The position numbers were made by a program, and so were the translations under genes. Below, piece by piece: positions 1 through 9,615 of a DNA stretch of 64,000 nt. The notes under the pieces are model-generated. The model was given only the letters and a program-made list of their open reading frames with translations, ran no database searches and was not told the DNA's origin. Source of the DNA: Bacillus cytotoxicus (GTDB lineage: Bacteria; Bacillota; Bacilli; Bacillales; Bacillaceae_G); assembly GCF_023715645.1 (NCBI RefSeq), contig NZ_JAMBOP010000019.1, positions 26,515 to 90,514 of the forward strand, given 5' to 3'. Numbering within the stretch: position 1 is the first letter of the stretch; every line of letters begins with the position of its first letter.

Positions 1-1518
1 ATTATTGCGAGTTACTGACTCTTTCCCCTTTAAAATGAGAGATTGTAATTCTTCGCCTAATCTTTCTGTATTGTCCCAATCTTTTAATTCATATCCGTTG
101 TATACAAATTTTTCGTGATTCGGAACTTGACGAGAAAGTTTCTGAAAGTCTTGATTGTGCAGAACGAGGAATCTTCCGCTCCGCTGACTTGTATCACTAT
201 TAAACGCATTCCCTTCATCTGCTCCATTATATGTAAAGCGATATGGTTCCCCTAGTACTTTTAAATTTATATATTTCTGAGGATCTTTATGGGGAAGATC
301 ATACTTACTATAATAAATAAATGTCACTGTTCCTTCTTTCGGATGAATCTGCTCCTTCGACTGCCTTTTTGCTTCTTTATTATATTCATCTTCTCCAATC
401 ACAGTTGCATAAGATTCTTTACCAGAATCTAATTGGAATGTCGCTGGGAGTCCGACAAATGTTACGTATCGAAAATCGTTGACACCGTGCTTACGCAATA
501 GCTTTTCAACCGTTTCTTTCTCCATTACTTCCCTAGAATCAATTCCTTTTTCAACATAGGAAAAAGCATGTGGCTGTTCATAGCGAAATAGTTCTCTCAT
601 ATTTGAAAAAAACAAATAAACAGAGCCTGTCGCCGTTACTACGATCGTTGTTAACATAGATAAAATAAAGAAAAAGCGCCGATTATCTTTCACTGTATGT
701 AACAACTGATTGACAACGAATAAATGCGGATAGCGATACATGACACTCTTTCTATTTTTAATTCCTTGTAATACTTGAATCAGGCCATGCGTACAGACAA
801 AATACGTACCAACTGTTGTTAAAATCGTAACAGGTATAAAATAAAGGGCAATGTTCATCATCGTCACCTTTGTTGTTAAACCATAACCGATACTTATACA
901 GACTAACCCGAACCAACAAAGCCACTTCTTACTTCTTGTTTCTTTTTTTCCTTCTTGCATTTCTTTTAATAGATGAATAATTTCTATTTTCCAGATGCGC
1001 AGTGCACTAAAAATGGATAAAAGAAGAAATATAGCACCATATGTCATAATCGTCACAATAATAGCTTTTGAGCTGAGCACAAACGGCAATTCAGTCGGCA
1101 TATTAAGTAATAAACTAAAAATCATAAAAAATAGCTTTAAAAAGAGCATACCAATCCCTATGCCGAAAAAGCTCGCAAGGAGCCCCACTGCCATTTGCTC
1201 CATAATCATCATATTGATGAGATTTACTTTCGTAGCTCCCATCAATATGAATAATCCAAATTCTTTTTTTCGAGACTGAATAAAGATTGAACTAGAATAT
1301 AGAATAAAGAGAATCGAAAAAGCAACTACAATAACATCACACACAATCAGACCTGCCTGTACTCCCTCATACAGCTTATCCATTCCCATGTTAGGGTGCA
1401 TAATAATGGATGTATACATAAAAAAAGCAAAAACAGAGAAACAACTACTTAAGAAAAATATTTTGTATTTGTGCCAATTCCCTCTAACATTTTGAAAAGT
1501 AAGCCCGTAAAACTTCAC
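1..1518 (-). CDS. FtsX-family ABC permease, BceB-like, second copy (C-terminus beyond window)
   Basis: This is a second large permease of a Bce-type peptide transporter, located in the membrane. The frame is open from a GTG at 1516-1518, preceded by GGAGGG, through to base 1, giving 506 codons without the C-terminus. It is a clear paralogue of the next permease: both share an FxNVRGNW-type start, an ILYSSSIF motif, an SRKKEFGLF loop, a VxDNRRFFF segment and then a long extracellular region expected between the last two helix clusters. It lies 47 bp downstream of the first permease, so it is probably the last gene of the module. Whether the two permeases pair with the same ATPase or act separately cannot be told. 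The family link is firm; the substrate is unknown. Confidence 0.85.
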   Translation of the reverse strand, partial: MKFYGLTFQNVRGNWHKYKIFFLSSCFSVFAFFMYTSIIMHPNMGMDKLYEGVQAGLIVCDVIVVAFSILFILYSSSIFIQSRKKEFGLFILMGATKVNLINMMIMEQMAVGLLASFFGIGIGMLFLKLFFMIFSLLLNMPTELPFVLSSKAIIVTIMTYGAIFLLLSIFSALRIWKIEIIHLLKEMQEGKKETRSKKWLCWFGLVCISIGYGLTTKVTMMNIALYFIPVTILTTVGTYFVCTHGLIQVLQGIKNRKSVMYRYPHLFVVNQLLHTVKDNRRFFFILSMLTTIVVTATGSVYLFFSNMRELFRYEQPHAFSYVEKGIDSREVMEKETVEKLLRKHGVNDFRYVTFVGLPATFQLDSGKESYATVIGEDEYNKEAKRQSKEQIHPKEGTVTFIYYSKYDLPHKDPQKYINLKVLGEPYRFTYNGADEGNAFNSDTSQRSGRFLVLHNQDFQKLSRQVPNHEKFVYNGYELKDWDNTERLGEELQSLILKGKESVTRNN

Positions 1519-1545
1519 CTTTCTCCCTCCTAAAACCCGTTACAT

Positions 1546-1579
1546 ACGTAAAAAGCTAGGAAGTCCTAGCTTTTTACGT
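1546..1579. terminator. Perfect 16-bp hairpin between the two permease genes
   Basis: The arms 1546-1561 and 1564-1579 are perfectly complementary, with a 2-base gap. The stop codon of the upstream permease lies in one arm. Each arm contains a run of five A or T. There is no T-run after the stem, so it may act as an attenuator or RNA-stability element that lowers expression of the second permease, rather than a full terminator. Confidence 0.55.
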
Positions 1580-3479
1580 GCTTTAAATATCCTCTTTGTG
1601 CGATGGCAAAATATAATGCGGATGCTAGTACATATGCTGTAATAATAACCGCTCCTGATTTCCATAAGTCTAAATACAACATGTTTCCTAACGTGTATAA
1701 TGCAAACCCGCTATGTATAATACCTATCAAGATAGGAATAAAGAAAATCGCTCCCATCTGTCTAACTGCAATTTTACGAATTTCTTGATCCGTCATACCG
1801 ATTCGTTTTAAAGAATGAAATTGCATACGATCTTGTTCTTTATCATTAAACCACTTAAAGTATGTCATGCTGCAAGCGAAGAAGAAGAACAATATTGTTA
1901 TGAAGAAACCAATAAACATCGTAATCGCACCATTTTCTTTTACATTTTGATAAACAAGAATCGAATTATCAAAATTCGCTTTTTTATCATCGGCGATATG
2001 ACCTTTCAATTCCTTCACGAGAGCCTCCGTATCTTTCCAATTCTTAATATCATAGCCGTAATACATCATCTTTTCTGTATCTGGAACGGCAGCTGCATAC
2101 TTGGCGTAGTCTTGCTCATTGACAACAACTACACTATCAGTATTAAATAATGCTTTTGTATATGGCTTATTTAACTTCAGCTCATACGATTGATTTTGTA
2201 CTTTAAATGTAAACGGCTTCGTTGCATCAAATTTCATCACTTCATTCATCATATCTAACACGACCATCGTGCCAGTTCCCGGTTTATTATGAATCTCTTC
2301 TTCCTGTTGCTTTCGTGCTTCTGCATTAAATTCTTGCTCAGAGATAATCCTTAAGTCAAAATCTTTTTCTCCATTCATCCATTTCATATGAAATGTTCCT
2401 GGTATTTCTGTTACGGTTACTTTTCGTGCCTGTTCAAAATCATGTTTTTTAAGTAGTGATTGCACTGTTTCTTCTTTCACCACTTCATGAGAGTTTACCC
2501 CTTTTTCTCGAATAGAAATAGCATGCGGAGAATGCTCCACTACTTTTGCACTCATATCTTCAAAGAAGACGTATAACGTCCCCATTGCTGATGCAACAAT
2601 TGCTGTGATGATCGAAACAACAAATAAAAAACGTGCGTTATCTTTCATCTTATAAACGAGGTTACTAATAACAAACAAGTTCGGCTGCTTATAAAAAAGC
2701 GACTTTCTCTTTTGTAATGCTTTTAATAAAACAACACTTCCTTGCGTGAATAAAAAATATGTTCCGATAATCGTTAAACCAACGATGGGAAAGAAATACA
2801 ACGTAAGGTTCATAAACGTTACTCGGAAGCAAAGAACGTATGCAACGATAATACTTAGTAATCCAACTAAAAATAACCATGTAAACGAAAACGGCTCAAC
2901 TCTTTGTTTTCTTGCATCGCGAAGTAAATCAATAATTTGCAATCTCCATATCGTCCATAATCCAAATAGTGATAACACGAAAAAGAGAACGAAATATACA
3001 CCGGCAGTAATTGCGATTGCTTTTCCATTCCAGACAAATGGCAATGCTTTTTCAATTCCTATTACAGCACTTACCGCTTTAAAAAAGAGCGGTAAACCGA
3101 GCATACCGAGAGCAATTCCACCGACAATTGAAATGCAGCCAAGAATCATTTGCTCTCGTATGATCATTCTTCCTAACTGTCCTTTTGTCGCACCAATTAG
3201 AGTAAACAACCCTAGCTCTTTTTTACGAGCACGTAAAAAGATGGAGTTCGAGTATAAAATGAATAACCCTGAAAATAAAATAACAATATAATTACATGTC
3301 TCTAACCCTTTTTCAACACGCATTTTCTGACTAATGTTACCACCAACGACATCTGGATGATATATAAACGAAGCATACATAAAGAACACAAAAATCGATA
3401 AACAGCTACTAATTAAAAAGGCTTTGTAATTACGCCAGTTTCCTTTGACATTATTAAACGCGAGCTGGCGAAAGTTCAT
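1566..3479 (-). CDS. Bce-type ABC transporter permease (FtsX family)
   Basis: This 637-residue membrane permease matches the usual length of BceB/VraG-like proteins. About ten hydrophobic segments are visible, with a large soluble domain at roughly residues 310-520, between the seventh and eighth helices. In this family that domain binds the antimicrobial peptide and contacts the sensor kinase. The start (MNFRQLAFNNVKGNW) overlaps the end of the ATPase gene by 26 bp, indicating translational coupling. With the kinase and regulator upstream it forms a complete sensing and detoxification module against cell-wall-active peptides such as bacitracin or lantibiotics. The family is certain; the specific peptide is not. 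Confidence 0.92.
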   Translation of the reverse strand: MNFRQLAFNNVKGNWRNYKAFLISSCLSIFVFFMYASFIYHPDVVGGNISQKMRVEKGLETCNYIVILFSGLFILYSNSIFLRARKKELGLFTLIGATKGQLGRMIIREQMILGCISIVGGIALGMLGLPLFFKAVSAVIGIEKALPFVWNGKAIAITAGVYFVLFFVLSLFGLWTIWRLQIIDLLRDARKQRVEPFSFTWLFLVGLLSIIVAYVLCFRVTFMNLTLYFFPIVGLTIIGTYFLFTQGSVVLLKALQKRKSLFYKQPNLFVISNLVYKMKDNARFLFVVSIITAIVASAMGTLYVFFEDMSAKVVEHSPHAISIREKGVNSHEVVKEETVQSLLKKHDFEQARKVTVTEIPGTFHMKWMNGEKDFDLRIISEQEFNAEARKQQEEEIHNKPGTGTMVVLDMMNEVMKFDATKPFTFKVQNQSYELKLNKPYTKALFNTDSVVVVNEQDYAKYAAAVPDTEKMMYYGYDIKNWKDTEALVKELKGHIADDKKANFDNSILVYQNVKENGAITMFIGFFITILFFFFACSMTYFKWFNDKEQDRMQFHSLKRIGMTDQEIRKIAVRQMGAIFFIPILIGIIHSGFALYTLGNMLYLDLWKSGAVIITAYVLASALYFAIAQRGYLKHVKS

Positions 3480-4230
3480 GGTACTCTCCCCCTAACATCG
3501 CAAGTACGTCTAATATTTCTTGGAAAAAGGCTTGCTTTGTTTCTCCTTTATGAATCTCTGAGAAAATTTCACCGTCACGAATAAATAAAATGCGTTCACA
3601 ATAACTTGCCGCAACAGGGTCATGCGTTACCATTGCAATTGTTACTTTCTTCTCTTCATGAAGCTCCTGCAAGGCACCCATCAATGACTTTGCTGATTTA
3701 GAGTCTAAGTTTCCTGTCGGTTCATCAGCTAAAATTAAAGTCGGCTGATGAATAATCGCCCGCGCTGCTGCTGCACGCTGCTGCTGACCACCTGATACTT
3801 CATACACCTTTTTATGTAAAATTTCCTCTATGTTTAGAAACTTTGCAATTTCTAATACTTTTGCATCAATTTCTTTCACAGGGCGATTTGCCATTACTAG
3901 TGGCAATATGATATTTTCCTTAATGGATAACGTATCAAGCAAGTTGAAATCTTGGAAAATAAATCCTAAATGTGTACGGCGAAACGCCGCAAGTTTAGCG
4001 GCACGCATTTGACTAATTTCTTCGCCGTTCATATAAACGTGACCTGATGTCGGCTTATCAATCGTTGCTAATAAATTGAGAAGCGTTGTTTTTCCGCTCC
4101 CTGATGGTCCCATAATGCCGACAAATTCACCTTCTTCAATTTTAAAGTTAATATTATTTAGCGCTGTCGTTGTTACCGATCCTTTTGATTGATACACCTT
4201 TGTCAAACCTTTTACTTCAAGAACACTCAT
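3454..4230 (-). CDS. Bce-type ABC transporter ATP-binding protein
   Basis: This 258-residue ATPase drives the neighbouring permease. It shows Walker A GPSGSGKTT near residue 41, the Q-loop FQDFNLLD, the signature VSGGQQQR, Walker B LILADEPTGNLDS and the switch histidine in VTHDP. It is of the MacB/LolD type, as in BceA. The gene lies downstream of the kinase after a 93-bp gap that holds a candidate regulator box and promoter, so it is probably induced by the adjacent two-component system. Its 3' end overlaps the start of the permease. Confidence 0.95.
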   Translation of the reverse strand: MSVLEVKGLTKVYQSKGSVTTTALNNINFKIEEGEFVGIMGPSGSGKTTLLNLLATIDKPTSGHVYMNGEEISQMRAAKLAAFRRTHLGFIFQDFNLLDTLSIKENIILPLVMANRPVKEIDAKVLEIAKFLNIEEILHKKVYEVSGGQQQRAAAARAIIHQPTLILADEPTGNLDSKSAKSLMGALQELHEEKKVTIAMVTHDPVAASYCERILFIRDGEIFSEIHKGETKQAFFQEILDVLAMLGGEYHELSPARV

Positions 4231-4264
4231 TTCGAATCCCCCTATATGTTTTCTTCTTACTTTT

Positions 4265-4337
4265 ACTATAGAAAAAATGAGAGAAAGTAACGAGTGATTT
4301 CCCTTACAAAATGGTTTGTTATCTTACAATTTTGTCA
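4265..4337 (-). promoter_or_regulatory. Candidate BceR-type operator and promoter for the ABC genes
   Basis: On the minus strand TGACA-AAAT-TGTAA occupies 4324-4337. It matches the TNACA-N4-TGTAA box known for BceR-type regulators and lies on the stop codon of the kinase gene. Downstream is TATAGT (4265-4270) as a -10, with a poor -35 (TCGTTA, 4288-4293) at 17 bp, as expected for an activator-dependent promoter. The match is seen directly; binding is inferred. Confidence 0.7.
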
Positions 4338-5412
4338 TTTTTCGCATCATTTGATGATATCCTTTATCTTTTGAGAATTGAAACGTAAATGTTGTTCCTT
4401 CCTTCTCTATTGATTGTACAGAAATCCCATGGCTCAGATGATCACAAATTTGCTTTGTAATGTATAACCCCATCCCTGTCGCTTCTCTCGTTTTCCGTCC
4501 ATTGACGCCTGTAAAAAATGGTTCAAAAATTCGCTTTATATCTTGCTTTGGAATCCCTATTCCATTATCACGAATATGCAATGCAAGAACATTTTCTGTT
4601 TCCTCAATTTGAAATATAATCTCTTTTTTCTCTTTCTCTGTAATTCTTGTATACTTCAAAGCATTCATGACAATTTGATTAATGGCTATACTGAGCCATT
4701 TTTGATCCGAAGCTACCACGTACTGTTCTTTCTCAAATAGAACTTTCGGATATACAGCATACTGAATGAATGTCTTTTTATGCTGATTAATATTGTCACG
4801 AACAATGTCCACTACATTGACTTCTTCTATTTTATAATCTTTCCCAAACTGTTCGAGGCGTGCCATATGAAGCGCTAAATCTAATCCAGATAAAATACGA
4901 TTATTTTCTTCACGAATACTTTCAATCGTACCTCTTGCTTCGCGGTGCGTTTGTCCAAGTTTTTGCAGCAATAATTCAATGACAGATACAGGCGTTTTCA
5001 TTTGGTGAATCCATTGGTTCATAAAGATCGTTTGCTGCTTTCCTTTTTCCTGTTGTTCATGCATTTCATTCATGTATTGTTGTCTTAAGAGCGAGAAAGC
5101 TTCCACAATTGCTTCTTGTTCGTATGTATAAGATGAACTGACAGATAAAGAATGATGCAATTCCTGTCCCTCCGCAATATAATGTTCTACCTTTTGTAAA
5201 AAGGCTCGTCTTTTCCGATAATCATGTATCAGAAAGAAAGCAAAAACGACGATTGATAATAAAAATCCATATAGCCATGTACTCCAATTTATAGATTGCT
5301 TTTGTAAAAAAGATTGCAGTTGCAAGACAAGACCAAATAGGATCATACTCATTATGTAAGAAACAAGTAATGGGGTGCGGTCCATCACATATTTTTTAAG
5401 ATTCATGTTCAT
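4324..5412 (-). CDS. Intramembrane-sensing histidine kinase (BceS-like)
   Basis: This 362-residue kinase has two closely spaced N-terminal membrane helices (about residues 15-33 and 43-62) with almost no extracellular loop, the hallmark of kinases that sense through a partner Bce transporter. The H-box is MNQWIHQMKTPVSVIELLL near residue 135. The ATP-binding region shows the N-box NQIVMNALKYT, DNGIGIP, FEPFFTG and GMGLYI. The start overlaps the regulator gene by 17 bp. It is expected to phosphorylate the neighbouring response regulator when the transporter meets its peptide. Confidence 0.92.
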   Translation of the reverse strand: MNMNLKKYVMDRTPLLVSYIMSMILFGLVLQLQSFLQKQSINWSTWLYGFLLSIVVFAFFLIHDYRKRRAFLQKVEHYIAEGQELHHSLSVSSSYTYEQEAIVEAFSLLRQQYMNEMHEQQEKGKQQTIFMNQWIHQMKTPVSVIELLLQKLGQTHREARGTIESIREENNRILSGLDLALHMARLEQFGKDYKIEEVNVVDIVRDNINQHKKTFIQYAVYPKVLFEKEQYVVASDQKWLSIAINQIVMNALKYTRITEKEKKEIIFQIEETENVLALHIRDNGIGIPKQDIKRIFEPFFTGVNGRKTREATGMGLYITKQICDHLSHGISVQSIEKEGTTFTFQFSKDKGYHQMMRKMTKL

Positions 5413-6103
5413 TCACCCAATTCGTTAAGAGCGCATATCCATAGCTCCGTTTCGTCACAATTGCATCCTTAATTCCTATCTCTTCTAACTTTTTACGGAC
5501 ACGCTTTACATTTACAGTTAATGTATTATCATCAACAAAAGCAATCTCATCCCATAATGCTTCTAGTAATTCTTCTCTCGTTACATATTGATCCGCTTGC
5601 TTCATTAAGCATTCTAATAAATAGTACTCATTTTTTGTAAGTTCCACTTGCTTTCCTTGCCACTCTGCCATATGCTGCGCTGGATATAAAAGCAACCCAT
5701 TCACACCAAAGTAGTCACTTTCTGCCGATGATGCATATTCACCATACACACGGCGCAATGCACTTTTTACTTTTGCCATAACAATATCTAAATGAAACGG
5801 CTTCGCAATGTAATCATCACCGCCATTTTCAATCGCCATTACTTGATCCATCTCTCCTGTACGTGCAGATACAAAAATAATTGGTGCATTAGAAACAGTA
5901 CGAATTTGACGGCACCAATAAAATCCATCAAAATATGGTAAATTAATATCAAGTAAAACTAAATGCGGGTTCACTCTTGCAAATTCATCTTTTATATGCC
6001 GGAAATCTTGTACACGAAATGACTGATAACCGTATTTATCAAGGTGCCCTTCTAAAATATCACCAATTTTCAAATCATCTTCTACAATCATTATTTTATA
6101 CAT
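5396..6103 (-). CDS. OmpR-family response regulator (BceR-like)
   Basis: This 235-residue regulator has a receiver domain at residues 1-115, with the acidic pair ED at 8-9, phospho-acceptor Asp in LVLLDINLP near 52 and Lys in IAKPF near 102. A winged-helix DNA-binding domain follows, ending in VTKRSYGYAL. It is the first gene of the module, overlaps the kinase, and is the natural binder of the TNACA-N4-TGTAA box upstream of the ABC genes. The family is certain; the inducer is unknown. Confidence 0.93.
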   Translation of the reverse strand: MYKIMIVEDDLKIGDILEGHLDKYGYQSFRVQDFRHIKDEFARVNPHLVLLDINLPYFDGFYWCRQIRTVSNAPIIFVSARTGEMDQVMAIENGGDDYIAKPFHLDIVMAKVKSALRRVYGEYASSAESDYFGVNGLLLYPAQHMAEWQGKQVELTKNEYYLLECLMKQADQYVTREELLEALWDEIAFVDDNTLTVNVKRVRKKLEEIGIKDAIVTKRSYGYALLTNWVNEHES

Positions 6104-6147
6104 ATCATTCCCACTCCCTTATAAGAAGTACATGCAGGCACGATTAC

Positions 6148-6314
6148 TATATAAATCCAACTTGGCTTTTGGGCACACAAGTCGCCGCCATGCTAAAAAA
6201 GTAACCTGCTACTCGCTCCCTCTCTTTGTTTGAAGATCGTACTCATAGCTAGACGCTCTCGTCCATCTAAAAGGAAAAGGGCTTTATATCTAGTTTTTAA
6301 TTTGGATTTATATA
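6148..6314. repeat. Family A dispersed element, copy A1 (degenerate core)
   Basis: The ends are inverted: TATATAAATCCAA at the left and TTTGGATTTATATA at the right, 167 bp apart. The interior keeps family features (the GTCGCCGCCATGC segment and the CTCGCTCCCTCTCTTTGTTT segment) but has lost most of the GGCCCTGACCGC hairpin. It fills most of the gap between the response regulator and obg. Confidence 0.75.
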
Positions 6315-6385
6315 TTTGCCTTACACTCCTCTTTTTCCATTATAAGGGGAACTTCCCATTTGAGGAGAATTTTTTATTTCGCCAT

Positions 6386-6414
6386 AAAAAAAAACCACCG
6401 AATTTCGGCAGTCT
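6386..6414 (-). terminator. Terminator after obg
   Basis: On the minus strand the stem around CTGCCGAA/TTCGGTGG is followed by a run of nine T. It begins right after the obg stop codon. Confidence 0.8.
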
Positions 6415-7701
6415 TTAATCGATAAATTCAAATTCATATTCAAGAATTTTAACAATGTCGCCGTCTTTTGCACCGCGTGCGCGAAGTGCTTCATCAATGC
6501 CCATACCACGCATTTGACGAGCGAATCTACGTACAGACTCATCACGAGAGAAGTCTGTCATCTTGAATGTTTTCTCAATATCATAACCAGTAATGACAAA
6601 TGTACCATCGCTTTCACGTGTAATTTCAAATTTAGAGCCTTCACCCTCAAATTTGTACATTACACTCGCTTCAGATTCATCTACAACTTCGTGTATTGGG
6701 AATTCTGGTGTTGTTTCGATCAGATTTGCTACTTCAAATAGTAAATCACGAACACCTTGACGCGTTACTGCAGAAATTGGGAAGATTTTAACGATATCGC
6801 CCACTTTTTCTTTGAACGCTTGTAAATTTTCTTCTGCATCTGGCATATCCATTTTGTTTGCAACAACAACTTGTGGACGCTCTGTTAAACGCAGATTGTA
6901 TTCTTGTAATTCATTATTAATTGTTACGTAATCCTCATATGGATCGCGTCCTTCTAAACCAGACATATCAATCACATGAACGATAACGCGTGTACGCTCA
7001 ATATGACGTAAAAATTGATGTCCAAGCCCAACACCTGCGTGTGCCCCTTCAATCAATCCTGGAAGGTCTGCCATAACAAAGCTGCGACCATCACCTGTTT
7101 CAACTACTCCAAGGTTTGGAACAATTGTTGTGAAGTGATATTCAGCAATTTTTGGACGCGCTGATGATACAACAGATAATAATGTTGATTTACCGACACT
7201 TGGGAATCCAACAAGACCTACATCAGCTAACACTTTCAATTCTAGTACAACTTCACGTTCTTGACCTGGTTCACCGTTCTCAGCAATTTCTGGAGCTGGA
7301 TTCGTTGGCGTTGCAAAACGTGAATTACCACGGCCACCACGGCCACCTTTTGCGATAACTGCTGATTGCTCATGCGTTACTAAATCCGCAAGAATTTGAC
7401 CAGTAGCTTCATCTTTTACAACTGTTCCCGGCGGAACCTTTACAATTAAATCATCTGCTTTACGGCCATGTTGGCCTTTACTCATTCCATGTTGACCGCG
7501 ATCCGCTTTAAAATGACGCTGATAGCGGAAATCCATTAATGTACGTAATCCTTCGTCTACTACGAAAACAACATCGGCACCTTTACCACCGTCACCGCCT
7601 GCTGGGCCACCTTTTGGAACATATTTTTCACGACGATATGCAACCATTCCGTTACCACCGTCGCCGCCTTTTACATATATCTTGACCTGATCTACAAACA
7701 T
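6415..7701 (-). CDS. obg: Obg GTPase
   Basis: This is an essential GTPase acting in late 50S ribosome assembly and linked in Bacillus to the stress response and sporulation phosphorelay. The 428 residues show the glycine-rich Obg fold (1-158, with repeated GGxGG), the G domain from about 165 ([22 protein letters not shown]), and a C-terminal OCT domain (about 350-428). Its start overlaps the spo0B stop by one base, the conserved spo0B-obg pair. Confidence 0.98.
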   Translation of the reverse strand: MFVDQVKIYVKGGDGGNGMVAYRREKYVPKGGPAGGDGGKGADVVFVVDEGLRTLMDFRYQRHFKADRGQHGMSKGQHGRKADDLIVKVPPGTVVKDEATGQILADLVTHEQSAVIAKGGRGGRGNSRFATPTNPAPEIAENGEPGQEREVVLELKVLADVGLVGFPSVGKSTLLSVVSSARPKIAEYHFTTIVPNLGVVETGDGRSFVMADLPGLIEGAHAGVGLGHQFLRHIERTRVIVHVIDMSGLEGRDPYEDYVTINNELQEYNLRLTERPQVVVANKMDMPDAEENLQAFKEKVGDIVKIFPISAVTRQGVRDLLFEVANLIETTPEFPIHEVVDESEASVMYKFEGEGSKFEITRESDGTFVITGYDIEKTFKMTDFSRDESVRRFARQMRGMGIDEALRARGAKDGDIVKILEYEFEFID

Positions 7702-8249
7702 TATCTCACCACACTTTTTTCTAGTATTTGTAATATAATCGAGATTTCTTCATCTCGCACTGTATAAGAAATGGAACACCATTTATTATGCTGAGAAGCA
7801 AGCCACTCTTGTATCTCTTGTACATTTGTTAGCTTGCCACGAAAATCAAAAAAGAAACGAGCATCCTCACCTTCACATCCAACTGTGATACAAACATAAT
7901 TTTCAACATAAACGTCTAAACTATGCTCAAGTATTTGGGAAAATTGAGCCGTCCATACAGATACTCTTTCATCTAGATGTGATAAGTTATGTATGTCTCC
8001 TAATACTTCATACTCCAACAAGCACGGATGCTGTTTCCAATTATATGTTAAAATCCATTCTGAAAACTTAGGCATAGAAAGCCCGATCAGATTCGATTCT
8101 TGTCTCGCTTCTTGGACAAAACGATCGATGAGTCCATGGATTTCTTCCACTCTTCCAAGTGAAAGATTTCCTTTAATCATCTGCATACGATTAAGCCAAT
8201 CATGTCTTGAATGACGCAACGCATCTATAATTGTCCATTTTCCTTCCAT
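7701..8249 (-). CDS. spo0B: Sporulation initiation phosphotransferase Spo0B
   Basis: This phosphotransferase passes phosphate from Spo0F to Spo0A in the sporulation phosphorelay. The 182-residue protein has the N-terminal helical hairpin with active-site histidine in the motif [17 protein letters not shown] (residues 12-28) and a degenerate kinase-like C-terminal domain with no ATP-binding motifs. It shares one base with obg downstream and follows the ribosomal cluster, the standard Bacillus order. Confidence 0.95.
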   Translation of the reverse strand: MEGKWTIIDALRHSRHDWLNRMQMIKGNLSLGRVEEIHGLIDRFVQEARQESNLIGLSMPKFSEWILTYNWKQHPCLLEYEVLGDIHNLSHLDERVSVWTAQFSQILEHSLDVYVENYVCITVGCEGEDARFFFDFRGKLTNVQEIQEWLASQHNKWCSISYTVRDEEISIILQILEKSVVR

Positions 8250-8271
8250 TCATATACCCCTTTAATATAGA

Positions 8272-8303
8272 AAAACCCTAACCTGCACTCAGGTTAGAGT
8301 TTT
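8272..8303 (-). terminator. Terminator after rpmA
   Basis: The arms 8272-8284 and 8291-8303 (AAAACCCTAACCT and AGGTTAGAGTTTT) pair almost perfectly. On the minus strand the stem ends in a T-run. It separates the ribosomal cluster from spo0B-obg. Confidence 0.8.
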
Positions 8304-8314
8304 CCGTGAGTTTC

Positions 8315-8605
8315 TTATGCTTCTTGAGCAACAGGATATACGCTCACTTGTTTGCGGTCACGGCCAAGACGCTCGAAGCGTACTACGCCGTCAACTTTCG
8401 CGTATAATGTGTCATCGCCACCACGACCAACGTTAACACCTGGATAAATTTTTGTACCGCGTTGACGGTAAAGAATTGAACCACCTGAAACCATTTGACC
8501 ATCTGCACGTTTAGCACCAAGACGTTTTGACTGAGAGTCACGACCGTTCTTAGTACTACCCACACCTTTCTTAGATGCGAAAAACTGAAGATCTAATCTT
8601 AACAT
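8315..8605 (-). CDS. rpmA: 50S ribosomal protein L27
   Basis: This 96-residue ribosomal protein lies near the peptidyl-transferase centre of the 50S subunit. The N-terminus [10 protein letters not shown] before SKKG is the Firmicute-type extension that must be cleaved to give mature L27. The protease expected to cut it (Prp) is the gene immediately upstream, 3 bp away. The body has the [15 protein letters not shown] and [10 protein letters not shown] motifs. Confidence 0.98.
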   Translation of the reverse strand: MLRLDLQFFASKKGVGSTKNGRDSQSKRLGAKRADGQMVSGGSILYRQRGTKIYPGVNVGRGGDDTLYAKVDGVVRFERLGRDRKQVSVYPVAQEA

Positions 8606-8608
8606 ACG

Positions 8609-8953
8609 TTACACCTCCTGCACTTTTTCTATTAATCGGATATATTTTCCGTAATCAAGTTCGATCGTTTTAAGCGAAACAACCATGCCCTCTAATAAGA
8701 AACATGCTTTTTCTTTAGTAGAATTATCTAAATCACTAGGCAATTCATACATTAAGAATCCACCATCTGTTCCAAGTTCAATGGTTGCTTGCACACTACA
8801 AAGTGATTCCACTGCATTTATTACACCAAACACAACCGCTGTCGTTGCAGCACAGACAAGATCTTGTCCATGCGGAGCGAAGTTCGCATGTCCGGTCATT
8901 TTAAATGATTGGATACTTCCTAATTCCGTGCGGTTAATCGTAATTTTAATCAT
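8609..8953 (-). CDS. prp: Ribosomal-processing cysteine protease Prp (YsxB)
   Basis: This protease removes the N-terminal extension of L27 in Firmicutes. The 114-residue protein carries the catalytic His in TGHANF (about residue 22) and the catalytic Cys in DLVCAATTAV (about residue 34), the layout known for the family. It sits between rplU and rpmA, the universal Firmicute position. Confidence 0.95.
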   Translation of the reverse strand: MIKITINRTELGSIQSFKMTGHANFAPHGQDLVCAATTAVVFGVINAVESLCSVQATIELGTDGGFLMYELPSDLDNSTKEKACFLLEGMVVSLKTIELDYGKYIRLIEKVQEV

Positions 8954-8964
8954 GACAACCCAAA

Positions 8965-9273
8965 TTAAGCGTTGATTGCTTCAATCACTAATTTTGTGTA
9001 TGGTTGACGATGACCTTGTTTTTTACGATTGTTCTTTTTCGCTTTGTATTTGAAAACGATGATTTTCTTAGCGCGACCTTGTTTTTCAACTTTCGCAGTA
9101 ACTGTTGCACCTTCTACAACTGGGCTACCAACTTTAACAGTTTCGCCACCAACGAAAAGAACTTTGTCAAAAGTAACAGTTTCACCAGCTTCTACATCTA
9201 ATTTTTCAATGTAGATCTCTTGACCAGCTTCAACTTTAATTTGTTTTCCACCTGTTTCGATAATTGCGTACAT
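8965..9273 (-). CDS. rplU: 50S ribosomal protein L21
   Basis: This is a 102-residue 23S rRNA-binding protein with the start [11 protein letters not shown], the central [19 protein letters not shown] region and the C-terminal QGHRQPYT motif. It is the first gene of the rplU-prp-rpmA operon and is preceded by a GAGGAGGT ribosome-binding site and a structured leader. Confidence 0.98.
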   Translation of the reverse strand: MYAIIETGGKQIKVEAGQEIYIEKLDVEAGETVTFDKVLFVGGETVKVGSPVVEGATVTAKVEKQGRAKKIIVFKYKAKKNNRKKQGHRQPYTKLVIEAINA

Positions 9274-9395
9274 AATTGCACCTCCTCATAATTACTAAGA
9301 CTCGCCAAAACGAGGTAGACATACAATGTCTTTTAGGAACCTGTCCTGCGCGGTTGTAGTATATAGCCATTTAGGTGCTATAAACTATAACATAG
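9274..9395 (-). ncRNA. L21 leader RNA
   Basis: The roughly 120-nt 5' UTR upstream of rplU holds several short hairpins (for example GACATTGTATGTC and CTCGTTTTGGCGAG) and matches the position and style of the known L21 leader, which gives autoregulation by L21. The start is set just after the promoter at 9398-9427. A covariance-model search would confirm it. Confidence 0.75.
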
Positions 9396-9397
9396 AG

Positions 9398-9427
9398 ATG
9401 TTATCATGAAACATAGACTATTGTCAA
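9398..9427 (-). promoter_or_regulatory. Sigma-A promoter for rplU-prp-rpmA
   Basis: TTGACA (minus strand, 9422-9427) and TAACAT (9398-9403) are separated by 18 bp, upstream of the L21 leader. Confidence 0.7.
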
Positions 9428-9436
9428 TGAATCTTA

Positions 9437-9611
9437 TATATAAATCCAAATTAAAAAACTGACATAAGACCCTTTTCTTTTTTGGTAGGCGATAGCATCT
9501 GGCCATGCGTAGAAGCGGTCAGGACCTTTTTCTGCCATATGCGGTAACAGGTTGCTTTTTGCTTTGCATGGCGGCGAATTGTGTGCCCGAAAGTCAAATT
9601 GAATTTATATA
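9437..9611. repeat. Family A dispersed element, copy A2
   Basis: The 175-bp copy is bounded by TATATAAATCC at the left and its near inverse (AATTTATATA) at the right. The core CTGGCCATGC...AGCGGTCAGGACC reads on the plus strand. It ends 5 bp from the rng stop codon. Confidence 0.8.
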
Positions 9612-9615
9612 CGAA

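Noticed and set aside
2746-3291. 181-codon plus-strand frame opposite the permease
   Set aside because: The minus-strand permease is complete and has clear family motifs; the plus frame has no start signal.
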